Shown: positions 37,362-46,314, numbered from the stretch's first letter. The stretch is 64,000 nt of DNA from Lentzea guizhouensis (GCF_001701025.1 NZ_CP016793.1:1984001-2048000), one strand, 5' to 3'. Translations and numbers: made by a program. Notes: a model not told the origin generated them from the letters alone.

Positions 37362-38528
37362 GTGAAGCGCTGGGGATGGTTGACCACGGGCGTGGCTCTC
37401 GCGCTGGCTCTCGTGCTGGTGATGACCCTGAGTCCGCACTCCGACCAGGAGCAGCAGGCGGAGACGGGCCCGTTGCCGATGGCACCCCGCCTGCCCGCGC
37501 CGAAGAACACCGGCCCGACGCCGCGGGTCCCCGACCCCACACCGGAACAGCTGCGGAAGCAGCCGTGGATGCACAGGCTGGGACAGGGCGAGAAGCCGCC
37601 GCAGTTCGTGCTGTTCTCCTTCGACGGCGCGGTGTCCAAGCAGCACTGGGACAAGGTCCTCCCGCTGACCAGGCAGACCGGCGCGCACGTCACGGGCCTG
37701 CTGTCCGGGGTGTACCTGCTGGCCGACCAGGACAAGACGCAGTACCAGCCGCCGGCGGGCCTCAAGCGCGGCCGCTCCGACATCGACTTCGGCGGCAGCA
37801 GGCAGGACATCGCGGCGCGCATCGAGTACCTGAACCAGGTCGTCGACGAGGGCCACGAGATCGGCACCCACTACAACGGCCACTTCTGCTCCGGTGGCAG
37901 CCAGCCGTCGGTGGACAAGTGGGACAACAAGGCCTGGAACCAGGAGCTGGACCAGTTCAGGCTGATCGTCGACAAGGCCCGCGCCGCCGGGTTCAAGCTG
38001 GCCGCCGACGCCGTCCGGGGTGGACGGACGCCGTGCCTGGAGGGCAACTGGGACGAGGCGTTCCCGGCGATGGCCGCGCACGGTCTGGTCTACGACACCA
38101 GCCAGGTGGCGCTCGGCGTGCAGTGGCCGTACGTCCACAACGGACTGTACGAGTTCCCGATGCCCGAGGTTCGCGTGCCCGCGCTGGGCAAGCAGGTCGT
38201 CATGATGGACTTCAACCTCTGGTACTCGCTCAACGGCGCGAAGGACGAGCCGGCCCGCGCTGGTGAGTTCACGCAGATCGTCGTCGACACGTACCGGTCG
38301 GTGTACCGGGCGGCGCTGAACGGCAACCGCGCGCCGCTGGTGATCGGCAACCACTTCAACGAGTGGAACGGGTCGGCGTTCTCCACGGCGATGGAACAGT
38401 TCCTCGGCGAGGTGTGCGGCAAACCGGAGACCGTGTGCGCCACCTACACCGAGGTGATCCAGTGGATGCAGCTGCAGGACCCGGCCGTCCTCGACCAGCT
38501 CCGCAAAATGCCCGCAGCCCGCAACTGA
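37362..38528 (+). CDS. Exported polysaccharide deacetylase-like protein
   Basis: The 388-residue protein starts at GTG 37362 and has an N-terminal membrane anchor (WLTTGVALALALVLVMTL) and a Pro-rich linker. The NodB-like fold is indicated by FVLFSFDGAV (about 82-91, in place of the usual FDD) and GHEIGTHYNGHFCSGG (about 164-179), with His ligands. The catalytic base pair is therefore modified: FDGA lacks the second Asp. It may be a divergent or inactive deacetylase acting on cell-wall glycans. It follows the sortase unit in the same direction. Confidence 0.82.
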   Translation: MKRWGWLTTGVALALALVLVMTLSPHSDQEQQAETGPLPMAPRLPAPKNTGPTPRVPDPTPEQLRKQPWMHRLGQGEKPPQFVLFSFDGAVSKQHWDKVLPLTRQTGAHVTGLLSGVYLLADQDKTQYQPPAGLKRGRSDIDFGGSRQDIAARIEYLNQVVDEGHEIGTHYNGHFCSGGSQPSVDKWDNKAWNQELDQFRLIVDKARAAGFKLAADAVRGGRTPCLEGNWDEAFPAMAAHGLVYDTSQVALGVQWPYVHNGLYEFPMPEVRVPALGKQVVMMDFNLWYSLNGAKDEPARAGEFTQIVVDTYRSVYRAALNGNRAPLVIGNHFNEWNGSAFSTAMEQFLGEVCGKPETVCATYTEVIQWMQLQDPAVLDQLRKMPAARN

Positions 38529-38555
38529 CCCCTCACCCACCCGTGTTTCCCAGGG

Positions 38556-38605
38556 GCACGCGGGGGCCCTACGTTCCCCTGTAGGTAACGCGGGCCCCCG
38601 CGTGC
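38556..38605. terminator. Long hairpin between deacetylase and PQQ-dehydrogenase genes
   Basis: A perfect 14-bp stem pairs 38556-38569 with 38592-38605, and the loop itself contains CTAC/GTAG. It lies between convergent genes. Confidence 0.85.
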
Positions 38606-38634
38606 GGTTGCAGCAGTGCGCGGATGGGTGAAGG

Positions 38635-39672
38635 TCAGCTGTCGGTGGAGATGATGCGGTCGTCGGTGGAGCCGGGCTGGCCGTTGGCGTCCTGGTTGGA
38701 CGTGCCGAGCCACAGGGTGCCGTCGGGTGCGGGAGCGATCGAGCGCACCCGGCCGTAGGTGCCGGTGAACAACGCCTGCGGCGTGCCGAGCGTGGTGCCG
38801 TTGACCGGGATCTTCCAGATCCGGCGGCCGGTGACGGCGCCGACGTACAGCGCGTTCTTGTGGTAGGCGATGCCGGACGGGCCGGCCTGGCTGTTGGGCC
38901 ACGTCCGCACCGGGTTCGTCATGCCCGCGGTGTTGCAGTTGCCCTCGCACGTCGGCCAGCCGTAGTTCTTGCCGGCCTCGATGCGGTTGATCTCGTCGGT
39001 CGTGTTGTTGCCGAACTCCGTGGCGTACGCGGTGTTGCCGGCCCACGTGATGCCCTGGACGTTGCGGTGGCCGATCGAGTAGACGACGCTGCCGGCGCGG
39101 GGGTTGCCGGCGGCGGGCCTGCCCGCGGTGTCGAAGCGCAGGACCTTGCCGCCCAGCGAGTTCCAGTTCTGCGCGGTGCCGGTGTTCTGGCCGTCGCCGG
39201 TGGTGGCCCACAGGAAGCCGTCGGGACCGAACTCCAGGCCGCCGCCGTTGTGGTAGCGGTTCTTGGGGATGCCGGTGACGATCGGCTGCGGCGTGCCGCC
39301 CAGCGCGAGCTTGGCGACCCGGTTGTCGGTCGCCGTCGAGTAGTAGATGTAGACCGAGTTGTCGGTCGCGAAGCTCGGTGACACGGCGAGCCCCAGCAGG
39401 CCGCCCTCACCGCCCGTGGTCTGGGCCTGTTCCACCGTGTCGAGCTCGGTCACGGTCGTGCCGGAGAGCTTCTTGATCTTGCGGGTGTCCCGCTCGGTGA
39501 AGATGCCGCTGCCGTCGGGTAGGAACTCGATGTCCCACGGGATGTCGAGCCTGGTCGCGAGTGTCCGTTCGGCGAGCGCGGAGGGGTCCTCCTGGGCGGA
39601 GGCCGGGATGGCGCAGAGGGATGCGGCGACGGCGGTGCAGGCTGCCGCTGCCGCGATACGACGAGCACGCAT
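38635..39672 (-). CDS. Secreted PQQ-dependent sugar dehydrogenase (GSDH family)
   Basis: The 345-residue protein has a signal peptide (AAAAACTAVAASLCAIPASA) and a six-bladed propeller. Family blocks include LDIPWDIEFLPDGSGIFTER (about 42-61), GGEGGLLGLAVSPSF, RYHNGGGLEFGPDG (about 139-152, with His and metal-binding Asn), and YSIGHRNVQGI (about 197-207). Soluble aldose dehydrogenases of this type oxidise sugars with PQQ and pass electrons on outside the membrane. It is divergent from pqqA, so enzyme and cofactor genes sit together. Confidence 0.9.
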   Translation of the reverse strand: MRARRIAAAAACTAVAASLCAIPASAQEDPSALAERTLATRLDIPWDIEFLPDGSGIFTERDTRKIKKLSGTTVTELDTVEQAQTTGGEGGLLGLAVSPSFATDNSVYIYYSTATDNRVAKLALGGTPQPIVTGIPKNRYHNGGGLEFGPDGFLWATTGDGQNTGTAQNWNSLGGKVLRFDTAGRPAAGNPRAGSVVYSIGHRNVQGITWAGNTAYATEFGNNTTDEINRIEAGKNYGWPTCEGNCNTAGMTNPVRTWPNSQAGPSGIAYHKNALYVGAVTGRRIWKIPVNGTTLGTPQALFTGTYGRVRSIAPAPDGTLWLGTSNQDANGQPGSTDDRIISTDS

Positions 39673-39975
39673 GTGTGCTCTCCTTCGGGTCCGCTCGTGG
39701 ATTCTGTCTGCGGCGGAGGGTGTTGCAGGGCGTGTTTACCCAATCACAGCTCGCATCAACCCACAACGGTCATCCGATGTTTCGATACTTGGACCGGTTT
39801 CAGATGGTCACCCGGCTCGACCGACCAGGTTCCCAGCCCGATGACTTCAGGGAACCTTGTGGACGGTCTAGCGCGATCCACACTGGAAGTCCTACGGTGA
39901 AAGTCGCCGCCGCGCCCCCAACGGAAAGCCGTGCGCGCCCGTCCCGGGCACGCCGAAGACCGGAGGAGTTGCGCC
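39673..39975. promoter_or_regulatory. Divergent promoter region between PQQ dehydrogenase and pqqA
   Basis: No gene is seen in these 303 bases, which separate two divergent genes. AT content is higher around 39735-39810 (GTGTTTACCCAATCACAG and ATGTTTCGATACTTGG). I could not define a reliable -10/-35 pair or operator. The region must hold both promoters. Confidence 0.5.
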
Positions 39976-40098
39976 ATGAACGTTGCCGCTACCGCTACCG
40001 AGCAGAAGCTTCCCGAGGTCAAGCGCGAGTGGGTCAAGCCCGACTTCCGCGACTTCGAGACGCCGATGGAGGTCACCGCCTACGCGGCTCGCAGCTGA
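39976..40098 (+). CDS. pqqA: PQQ precursor peptide PqqA
   Basis: The 40-residue peptide starts at ATG 39976 with GGAGGAG six bases upstream. The C-terminal part DFETPMEVTAYAARS has the invariant Glu-x-x-x-Tyr (E and Y of EVTAY) that PqqE crosslinks and from which PQQ is made. Actinobacterial PqqA peptides are longer than the 22-24 residues of Proteobacteria, so the length is unremarkable. It heads the cluster pqqA-C-D-E-B. Confidence 0.93.
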   Translation: MNVAATATEQKLPEVKREWVKPDFRDFETPMEVTAYAARS

Positions 40099-40188
40099 CG
40101 TAGGACCTCGCGCCGGGATCCTCGCCATCGGGGAGGATCCCGGTTCCCCCTTGCGCGCGTCTCCCGCTCTTCCGAGGAGTTTCCGCTG

Positions 40189-40884
40189 ATGACTGCCGTG
40201 TCTCCCGAGGAGTTCGTCGCCGAGCTCCGCGCACTCGCCCCGCGGTACTGGGACACCCACCCGTTCCACGTGCGCATGCACGAAGGCGGCCTGAGCAAGC
40301 ACGAGCTGCAGGCGTGGGCCGCGAACCGCTGGTACTACCAGCGCTGCATCGCGCAGAAGGACGCCGCGATCCTGTCGAACTGCCCGTTGCCGGAGATCCG
40401 CAGGCAGTGGCGGGAGCGGATCATCTGGCACGACGGGACGCAGCCGGGTGAGGGTGGCGCCGAGAACTGGCTGCGGCTGGCCGAGGCGGTGGGGCTCACC
40501 AGGGAGGAGGTCCTCGACGAACGGCACGTGCTGCCCGGCACGAAGTTCGCCGTCGACGCCTACGTGAACTTCGCGCGCACCAAGCCGTGGGTCGAGGCGG
40601 TCGCGTCCGGGCTGACCGAGATGTTCTCGGGTGCGTTGATGCGCAAGCGGCTGGCGGCGTTGCGGGAGCAGTACCCGTGGATCGCCGAGGAGGGGTTCGC
40701 CTACTTCACCGACCGCATCCAGGCGGTCGCCGGTGAGGGACGGGCCACTCTGGACATCGTGGTCGACCATTCGACAACGCGCGAGCAGCAGCTCGCGGCG
40801 GTGGCGGCGTTGTCGTTCAAGTGCGACGTGCTGCGGGCCGTGCTGGACGCCGTCGACTACTACTCGGGCAAGGGGAAGCCGTGA
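40189..40884 (+). CDS. pqqC: Pyrroloquinoline-quinone synthase PqqC
   Basis: The 231-residue protein starts at ATG 40189 with GAGGAG upstream. It has the PqqC motifs RYWDTHPFHVRMHEG (about 19-33), QAWAANRWYYQRCIAQKDA (about 42-60) and a His/Arg-rich active site in ERIIWHDG. PqqC is cofactor-free and carries out the final ring closure and oxidation to PQQ. It overlaps pqqD by 4 bp. Length and motifs are normal, so the enzyme should be active. Confidence 0.95.
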   Translation: MTAVSPEEFVAELRALAPRYWDTHPFHVRMHEGGLSKHELQAWAANRWYYQRCIAQKDAAILSNCPLPEIRRQWRERIIWHDGTQPGEGGAENWLRLAEAVGLTREEVLDERHVLPGTKFAVDAYVNFARTKPWVEAVASGLTEMFSGALMRKRLAALREQYPWIAEEGFAYFTDRIQAVAGEGRATLDIVVDHSTTREQQLAAVAALSFKCDVLRAVLDAVDYYSGKGKP

Positions 40885-41159
40885 CCGCGGTCGTCGCGCT
40901 CGACGCCGTGCCGCGCATCCGGCGCGGGGTGAAGTGCACCTACGACCAGATCCGGTCGGCGCACGTGGTGCTGTTCCCGGAGGGCGTGCTGGTGCTGAAC
41001 GAGACGGCTGCTTCCGTTGTGGCGCTTTGTGACGGCGTTCGCTCGGTGGGAGACATCGCGCTGGCGCTGGGCGACGAGTACGCCGGCGTCGACGCCGCGG
41101 ACGTGGCGACGCTGGTGGCACGGCTGGTGGAACGGAGGGTGGTCGATGTCGACGGCTGA
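40881..41159 (+). CDS. pqqD: PQQ peptide chaperone PqqD
   Basis: The 92-residue protein starts at GTG 40881 in the pqqC stop. The PqqD fold is recognised from RIRRGVKCTYDQIRSAHVVL (about 11-30), PEGVLVLNETAASVVALCDG (about 32-51) and the final LVARLVERRVVDVDG. PqqD binds the PqqA peptide and presents it to the radical-SAM enzyme PqqE. The gene overlaps pqqE by 14 bp, in a different frame, indicating tight coupling. Confidence 0.94.
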   Translation: MTAVVALDAVPRIRRGVKCTYDQIRSAHVVLFPEGVLVLNETAASVVALCDGVRSVGDIALALGDEYAGVDAADVATLVARLVERRVVDVDG

Positions 41160-42231
41160 GGCCCCGTTCGGCCTGCTCGCCGAGCTCACGCACCGGTGCC
41201 CGCTGCAGTGCGGCTACTGCTCGAACCCGGTCGAGCTGGTGCGCAGGGACGCCGAGCTGACGACCGAGCAGTGGCGCGTCGTCTTCGACCAGGCGCGCTC
41301 GCTGGGGGTGTTGCAGATCCACCTGTCCGGCGGGGAACCGTTGCTGCGCCCCGACCTGCCCGAGCTGGTGACGCACGCGAACAGCCTCGGCTGCTACGTC
41401 AACCTGGTCACGTCGGGCGTGGGCCTGTCGCGCGACCGGTTGCGGGATCTGGCTGAGCGCGGTGCCGACCACGTGCAGCTCTCCCTGCAGGACGCGACGA
41501 AGGCCGGCAACGACCGGATCGCGGGCATCAAGGCGTTCGACCGCAAGGTGGAGGCGGCGACCTTCATCCGCGACGAGGGCCTGCCGCTCACCGTGAACAC
41601 CGTGCTGCACCGGCAGAACCTCGACAACGTCGCCGGGATCATCGCGATGGCCGAGGAGATGGGCGCCGAACGCCTGGAGCTCGCCAACACCCAGTACTAC
41701 GGCTGGGCGCTGCGCAACCGGGCCGTCCTGCTGCCGACGCGCGAACAGCTGGCGGCGGCCGACCCGGTCGTCGCCGCGGCCCAGGAACGGCTGCGCGGGC
41801 GGATGGAGATCGTCTACGTCATCGCCGACTACCACGAGGCACACCCGAAGCCGTGCATGTACGGGTGGGGTGCGCGCCAGCTGACCGTGGCACCGAACGG
41901 CGACGTGCTGCCGTGCCCCGCGGCCACGGTGATCACCTCGCTGGAGATCGAGAACGTGCGCTACTCGTCCCTGCACGACATCTGGTACCACTCCGCGTCG
42001 TTCAACGCCTTCCGCGGCTTCGAGTGGATGCGGGGCCCGTGCCGCTCCTGCCCGCGCAAGGAGATCGACTTCGGCGGGTGCCGCTGCCAGGCGTTCCAGC
42101 TGACCGGCGACGCCGCCGCGACCGACCCGGTGTGCTCGCTGTCCCCCGACCGGTCCACTGTGGACCTGATCTTGGCGACCGAGATGACACCTGTCGACGT
42201 GCCGGAGATGGCGATGAGGAAGATGCGGTGA
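41146..42231 (+). CDS. pqqE: PqqA peptide cyclase PqqE (radical SAM/SPASM)
   Basis: The 361-residue protein starts at ATG 41146 with GGAGGG upstream. The radical-SAM cluster is CPLQCGYC (Cys 18, 22, 25). SGGEPLLRPDL follows at about 65-75. The SPASM region has CMYGWG, LPCPAA and CRSCPRKEIDFGGCRC. PqqE forms the Glu-Tyr carbon-carbon bond in PqqA, the first committed step. It overlaps pqqD and pqqB. Confidence 0.96.
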   Translation: MSTAEAPFGLLAELTHRCPLQCGYCSNPVELVRRDAELTTEQWRVVFDQARSLGVLQIHLSGGEPLLRPDLPELVTHANSLGCYVNLVTSGVGLSRDRLRDLAERGADHVQLSLQDATKAGNDRIAGIKAFDRKVEAATFIRDEGLPLTVNTVLHRQNLDNVAGIIAMAEEMGAERLELANTQYYGWALRNRAVLLPTREQLAAADPVVAAAQERLRGRMEIVYVIADYHEAHPKPCMYGWGARQLTVAPNGDVLPCPAATVITSLEIENVRYSSLHDIWYHSASFNAFRGFEWMRGPCRSCPRKEIDFGGCRCQAFQLTGDAAATDPVCSLSPDRSTVDLILATEMTPVDVPEMAMRKMR

Positions 42232-43103
42232 AGGCGGTCCTGCTCGGCACGACGGCCGGTGGCGGGTTCCCCCAGTGGAACTGCGCGTGCTCGTTGTGCG
42301 CGCGGGCGCGGTCCGGCGAGTTGCCCTCGCGGTCGCAGGACTGCCTGGCGGTCAGCGCTGATGGCGACAACTGGTGGCTGGTCAACGCCTCGCCGGACAT
42401 CCGCACCCAGATCGCCGCGTGTGAGTTGCTGAACCCCGGCCCCGGACCGCGCGAGACCCCGTTGCGCGGCGCGTTGTTCACGGACGCGGAGCTGGACCAC
42501 ACGCTGGGGTTGCTGACGTTGCGCGGCGGCGCGGGGCTGACGGTGTGGGCGCCGGGACCGGTGCTGCACGCGTTGCGGGACCACTTCGACCTGCGCACGG
42601 TGATCGACGGGTACGCGCCGGTGGCGTGGCACGAGGTCACCGGCGAGTTCGAGGTCGACGGACTCCGGGTGACGGCGATCCCGATCAGCGGCAAACGCCC
42701 GAAGTACGCGCGCTCGTCCACAGTGGACGGCGACTGGGTGGTCGCGTACCGGTTCGAGGACCCGGTCACCGGCGGTGTGCTGGTCTACGCGCCGTGCCTG
42801 GCGTCGTGGCCGGCCGGGTTCGGCGAGGTGGTGGCGGGCGCCCAGTGCCTGCTGCTGGACGGCACGTTCCACGCGGCCTCGGAGATGGGGACGGCGACCG
42901 GGAGCTCGTCCGGGCAGGCGGCGATGGGGCACCTGCCGATCACGGCGAGCCTGCCGGAGCTGCGGCGGTTCCCGGCGGTGCGGCGGATGTACACGCACTT
43001 CAACAACACCAACCCGGTGCTGGACCCGGACTCGCGCGAGTCGGCGGAGCTGCGGGAGGCCGGCGTGGAGGTGCCGGCGGACGGCACGGTCATCGAGCTC
43101 TAG
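42228..43103 (+). CDS. pqqB: PQQ biosynthesis protein PqqB
   Basis: The 291-residue metallo-beta-lactamase-fold protein starts at GTG 42228, overlapping the pqqE stop. GTTAGGGFPQWNCACSLC (about 7-24) carries the family Cys residues. The metal-site region lies near FTDAELDHTLGLLTLR and the YTHFNNTNPVLD (about 259-270) and GHLPIT segments. PqqB is a hydroxylase or peptidase-like enzyme that acts on the modified PqqA intermediate. It is the last pqq gene; no pqqF protease is present. Confidence 0.94.
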   Translation: MKAVLLGTTAGGGFPQWNCACSLCARARSGELPSRSQDCLAVSADGDNWWLVNASPDIRTQIAACELLNPGPGPRETPLRGALFTDAELDHTLGLLTLRGGAGLTVWAPGPVLHALRDHFDLRTVIDGYAPVAWHEVTGEFEVDGLRVTAIPISGKRPKYARSSTVDGDWVVAYRFEDPVTGGVLVYAPCLASWPAGFGEVVAGAQCLLLDGTFHAASEMGTATGSSSGQAAMGHLPITASLPELRRFPAVRRMYTHFNNTNPVLDPDSRESAELREAGVEVPADGTVIEL

Positions 43104-43121
43104 GTAGGTCAGAATCGGCGG

Positions 43122-44283
43122 ATGTCCTTCGTGATCGGCGGCCGTCCGCTGGCAGACCGCCTCCTGACCGAGCTGCCCGCCTTCACCCGGCAGGTGCTCG
43201 CCGAGATCACCGAACGGGTGCCGGCGTACCGGCAGCTGCCCGGTGAGGAGCTCGCGGGCGACATCACGCGGGTGATCGAGCAGACCCTGCGCGCGTTCGC
43301 CGGGGTGCTGCGCACCGGGACGCTGCCGTCCGGGGACGAGCTGCGGTTCCTGCGCGAGTCGGCGGCCAGGCGGGCCGAGGAGGGCGTGCCGATCGACGTG
43401 GTGCTCACCGCCTACCACGTGGGCATCCAGGTGGTCTGGGACGTGCTCGTGCCCGAGGCGAGGCCGGAGGAGATCGGCGAGGTGCTGGCGCTCAACGCGC
43501 TGGCCATGCGCTACCTGCAGGTCGTGACGCCGGTGGTGAGCGCCGGGTACCTCGACGAGCGGCAGACGATGTTCGACGACGAGCGGTCGGCGCGGCAGAC
43601 GTTGCTGGCCGGGCTGCTCGACGGGAGCGTGGCGACGGCCGGGCCGTACGTGGTGCTGGCGGTGCACGTGCCGCCCCATCCCGACGAGCTGCTGGCCGGG
43701 GTGGACGCCTCGGTGGCGGCGCGGCGGAAGCTGCGGCGGTTGCGGACGGAGCTGGAACGGCACAGCCGGGAACCGGTGCTGTCGGCGTTGACCACCGGCG
43801 GCGGGATCGCGTTGCTGCCCGGTGAGGACGACCGGGTGGAGCGGGTCGTGGCGGACGCGGCGCGGGCCGCCGGGTGGAGCTGACGGTGGCGGCGGTCGCG
43901 GCCCCACCCTCCGGGTCGCGGCCGCCGGGCTCGCGAAGGAGGTGCTCGCCGTGGCCGTGCGATCCGGGCCCGGCCTCTACCGGCTGGGTGACGTGCTGCT
44001 GGAGTACCAGCTGTCCCGGCCGAGCGCGGCGCTCGCACCGCTGGCGGCGGTGGTGGCGCCGTTGACCGAGGAGCTGGTGCAGACGCTGGAGGTCTACCTG
44101 CGGCGCGGGTCGCGCCGGCCGGCCGCCACCGAGCTGCACGTGCACCCGAACACCGTCGACTACCGCCTGCGCCGGGTCGCGGAGCTGACCGGCCTCGACC
44201 CGACGCGGATCGAGCACGTCACGCTGCTGACGGCCGCCCTGGCCGCGCGGTCAGCCACCCACGAGCGGCCAGACCGGCCGTGA
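43122..44283 (+). pseudogene. PucR-type regulator, two one-base deletions before the HTH
   Basis: The first frame runs from ATG 43122 to about 43875 and covers a helical sensor-type N terminus ending GGIALLPGEDDRVERVVADA. Reading continues as ELTVAAVA in a second frame and as PTLRVAAAGLAKEVLAVAVR in a third, ending in the HTH block EVYLRRGSRRPAATELHVHPNTVDYRLRRV-type signature of PucR/CdaR regulators (shown here in part). The breaks are near 43872-43874 (GGG) and 43898-43905 (GCGGCCCC), each one base short. With correction it is about 386 residues. It may regulate the pqq cluster, 18 bp upstream. Confidence 0.75.
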
Positions 44284-44520
44284 GCAGTCGGGTGCGCGGG
44301 CGTTCGGCGGGTCGAGCGCGTTGAGCACCTCGCGCAGTGCCACGTGGTCGAACGCCAGTGCCAGGCGGTCGGCGAAGTCGTTGGCGCACAGGTCTTGCAG
44401 CACGACGTTGCGGCCGCCGTCGAGGAGCTGCGACCGGTACGGCGTGACGACCCCGTCGTGGCGCGTGACGACGTCGTGGCCTCGCGCCGACGAGCCACGG
44501 GTCCGGTGCGCTCGGTTCAT
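44251..44520 (-). pseudogene. Lipase C-terminal remnant
   Basis: Residues VVTRHDGVVTPYRSQLLDGG and NVVLQDLCANDFADRLALAF resemble the C terminus of CalB-like or EstA-like actinobacterial alpha/beta hydrolases, where the Asp of the triad lies in xDxVVxP and the catalytic His is in DHLALA. Here that His is replaced by Arg (ADRLALA) and everything upstream, including the GxSxG nucleophile, is missing. It ends NALDPPNARAPDCSRPVWPL. This is a decayed fragment overlapping the 3' end of the PucR gene by 33 bp. Confidence 0.6.
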
Positions 44521-44623
44521 CCGCTGGAGCCCGTCGCCGGGGTCGTGGTGGTTGCGGTTGGCGGTCGGTGATGCGTGCTCGCGGCTGGGCCCAGGACCAG
44601 CCCCGCCGCGAGCACCCACGCGA

Positions 44624-45448
44624 TCACCTCGCGGCCTTGGCCACCGCCGCCCCGAACGCCGCCATCCCGGCCGCGTTGGGGTGCAGCGGAGCCGCCACGG
44701 TCGTCGGGACCAGCCCCTCCAGGTAGCGGTCGGCGGGGGCGGCGCAGATGTCGTGGCCCACGGTCACCGCGGCGAAGTCCACGTAGGCCGCTCCGCGCTT
44801 GTGCGCCTCGGACCTGGCGGTGGCGCTGATCCGGTTCATGACGCTCTGCAGGTAGTCGCCGTCCCGGCTCCAGACCGGCTGGCGCGGGTAGCAGCCGCCC
44901 GGCCTGATGTAGGTGCCGTAGCCGGTGACCAGGACCTTCGCGTCCGGCGAGCGGCGCTTGACCTCGTCCAGCGCGGCGCCGAGCTCCGGCGCCCACGCGT
45001 CGACGGCCTTCGCGAGCTGGTCGGTACCTCCGGCGGTGTAGCGGTCCTTGCACGAGGTACCGACCGGTTCAGGCAGCAGGTTGATGCAGCTCAGCGCGGT
45101 CTGGAACAGGCCGATGTCGTTCGCGCCGATCGTCAGCGACACGAGGTCGGTCGACGGCTTGAGCGCGGTGAGCTGCGGCGGCACGAACCCGAACTGGCGA
45201 CCGGCGAAGTCGTCGGTCTTCGCGCCCGAACAGGTCACGTCGGTGAGCCGGGCGCCGAGGAGTCCCGCCGCGACCCGCGGGTAGTCGCGGTCCGAACGCA
45301 GGCACCACAGCGCCGGGTCCTGGTCCGGGATCAGCGGACCGGCCGCTGCCGAGTCGCCCAGTGCCACGTACTCGAGGGTGTCCGCCTGGGCGGTGGTTGT
45401 TCCGGCGACCAAACCCGCCACCAGAGCCAACCCGGCCACGATCCGCAT
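44624..45448 (-). CDS. Secreted SGNH/GDSL hydrolase
   Basis: The 274-residue protein has a signal peptide (AGLALVAGLVAGTTTAQA). The SGNH blocks are present: ALGDSAAAG (about 30-38) with the catalytic Ser, CSGAKTDDF, IGANDIGLF (about 107-115), and the C-terminal LHPNAAGMAAFG (about 256-267) with the His. Cys residues in ALWCLRS, VTCSGA, LSCINLL and TSCKDR suggest disulfides as in Streptomyces secreted esterases and phospholipases. The exact substrate is unknown. Confidence 0.9.
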   Translation of the reverse strand: MRIVAGLALVAGLVAGTTTAQADTLEYVALGDSAAAGPLIPDQDPALWCLRSDRDYPRVAAGLLGARLTDVTCSGAKTDDFAGRQFGFVPPQLTALKPSTDLVSLTIGANDIGLFQTALSCINLLPEPVGTSCKDRYTAGGTDQLAKAVDAWAPELGAALDEVKRRSPDAKVLVTGYGTYIRPGGCYPRQPVWSRDGDYLQSVMNRISATARSEAHKRGAAYVDFAAVTVGHDICAAPADRYLEGLVPTTVAAPLHPNAAGMAAFGAAVAKAAR

Positions 45449-45564
45449 CCCGAACCTCCAACGTCGTCGTCAGGTCTGCTCATCGTGGTGGCTCAGGTCA
45501 CTTGGGCGGGTGGGACGTTGTCCAGAGTCAGCCGGTCGTGTTTGTGACCGATCACAATGGGGCC

Positions 45565-46314
45565 GTGACCCCTGAGGAACTGCTCGCGCTCGCCACCCGT
45601 GCCTGCGTCGACGGTGCGAAGCTGTTGCACGAGCTGCCGGTCGACGTGGCTGCGAAGGGCTCGTTCGACCAGGTCAGCAGCGCCGACCTGGCGGTGGAGG
45701 CGTTCCTGCGGCGGGCACTGGACGTGCCGGGTTCCGCGGTCGTCGGCGAGGAGCTGGGCGCCGAGCGGGCGCGGATCACCTGGTACGTCGACCCGATCGA
45801 CGGCACCCGCAACTTCGTCCGCGGGCTGCCGCTCGCGTGCCTCTCGGTGGCCGCGGCGGTGGACGGCGAGCTGGTGGCGGGCTGTGTGCTGGACCCGTTC
45901 CGCGACGAGCTGTTCACCGCGGCGCAGGGCGTGCCGTTCACGGTGCGGTCGGCCGGGCTGGTGATCCCGCCCGGACCGAGCCCGCGGCCGGTGGTGCTGA
46001 CCGACGTCCCGTTGCCGGGCAGCCCGTACGAGGGCGAGATCGAGCTGCTGACCGACCTGCTGGCCGTGGCGGACGTGCGCCGGGTCTACGTGACGGCGCT
46101 GTCGCTGGCCTGGGTGGCGGCGGGACGGGCGGACGCGGCCGCGAACCTGGGCATCCACCCGTGGGACGTCGCGGCGGGCGCGGTGCTGGTGCGGGAGGCC
46201 GGTGGCGTGTTCCACCACGTCGGCGGCGACGCGCTGGGAGCGCCGGGCTTCGTGGCCGGCCGGGGTGAGATCGTCGACTGGCTCCGCCACCGACTGGAAG
46301 GCATCGTCTCGTGA
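45565..46314 (+). CDS. Inositol monophosphatase-family protein
   Basis: The 249-residue protein starts at GTG 45565 (GTG 45544 is also in frame). The metal-binding motifs are VGEELGAE (about 61-68), WYVDPIDGTRNFVRG (about 74-88) and HPWDVAAGAVLVREAGG (about 197-213). Such Mg-dependent, Li-sensitive phosphatases act on inositol phosphates, histidinol phosphate or 3'-phosphoadenosine phosphate. The substrate cannot be told from sequence. It overlaps the next gene by 4 bp, so the two form an operon. Confidence 0.9.
   Translation: MTPEELLALATRACVDGAKLLHELPVDVAAKGSFDQVSSADLAVEAFLRRALDVPGSAVVGEELGAERARITWYVDPIDGTRNFVRGLPLACLSVAAAVDGELVAGCVLDPFRDELFTAAQGVPFTVRSAGLVIPPGPSPRPVVLTDVPLPGSPYEGEIELLTDLLAVADVRRVYVTALSLAWVAAGRADAAANLGIHPWDVAAGAVLVREAGGVFHHVGGDALGAPGFVAGRGEIVDWLRHRLEGIVS

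Noticed and set aside
39892..41991. Minus-strand open frame opposite pqqA-pqqE
   Set aside because: pqq genes are certain, and the antisense product is low-complexity.
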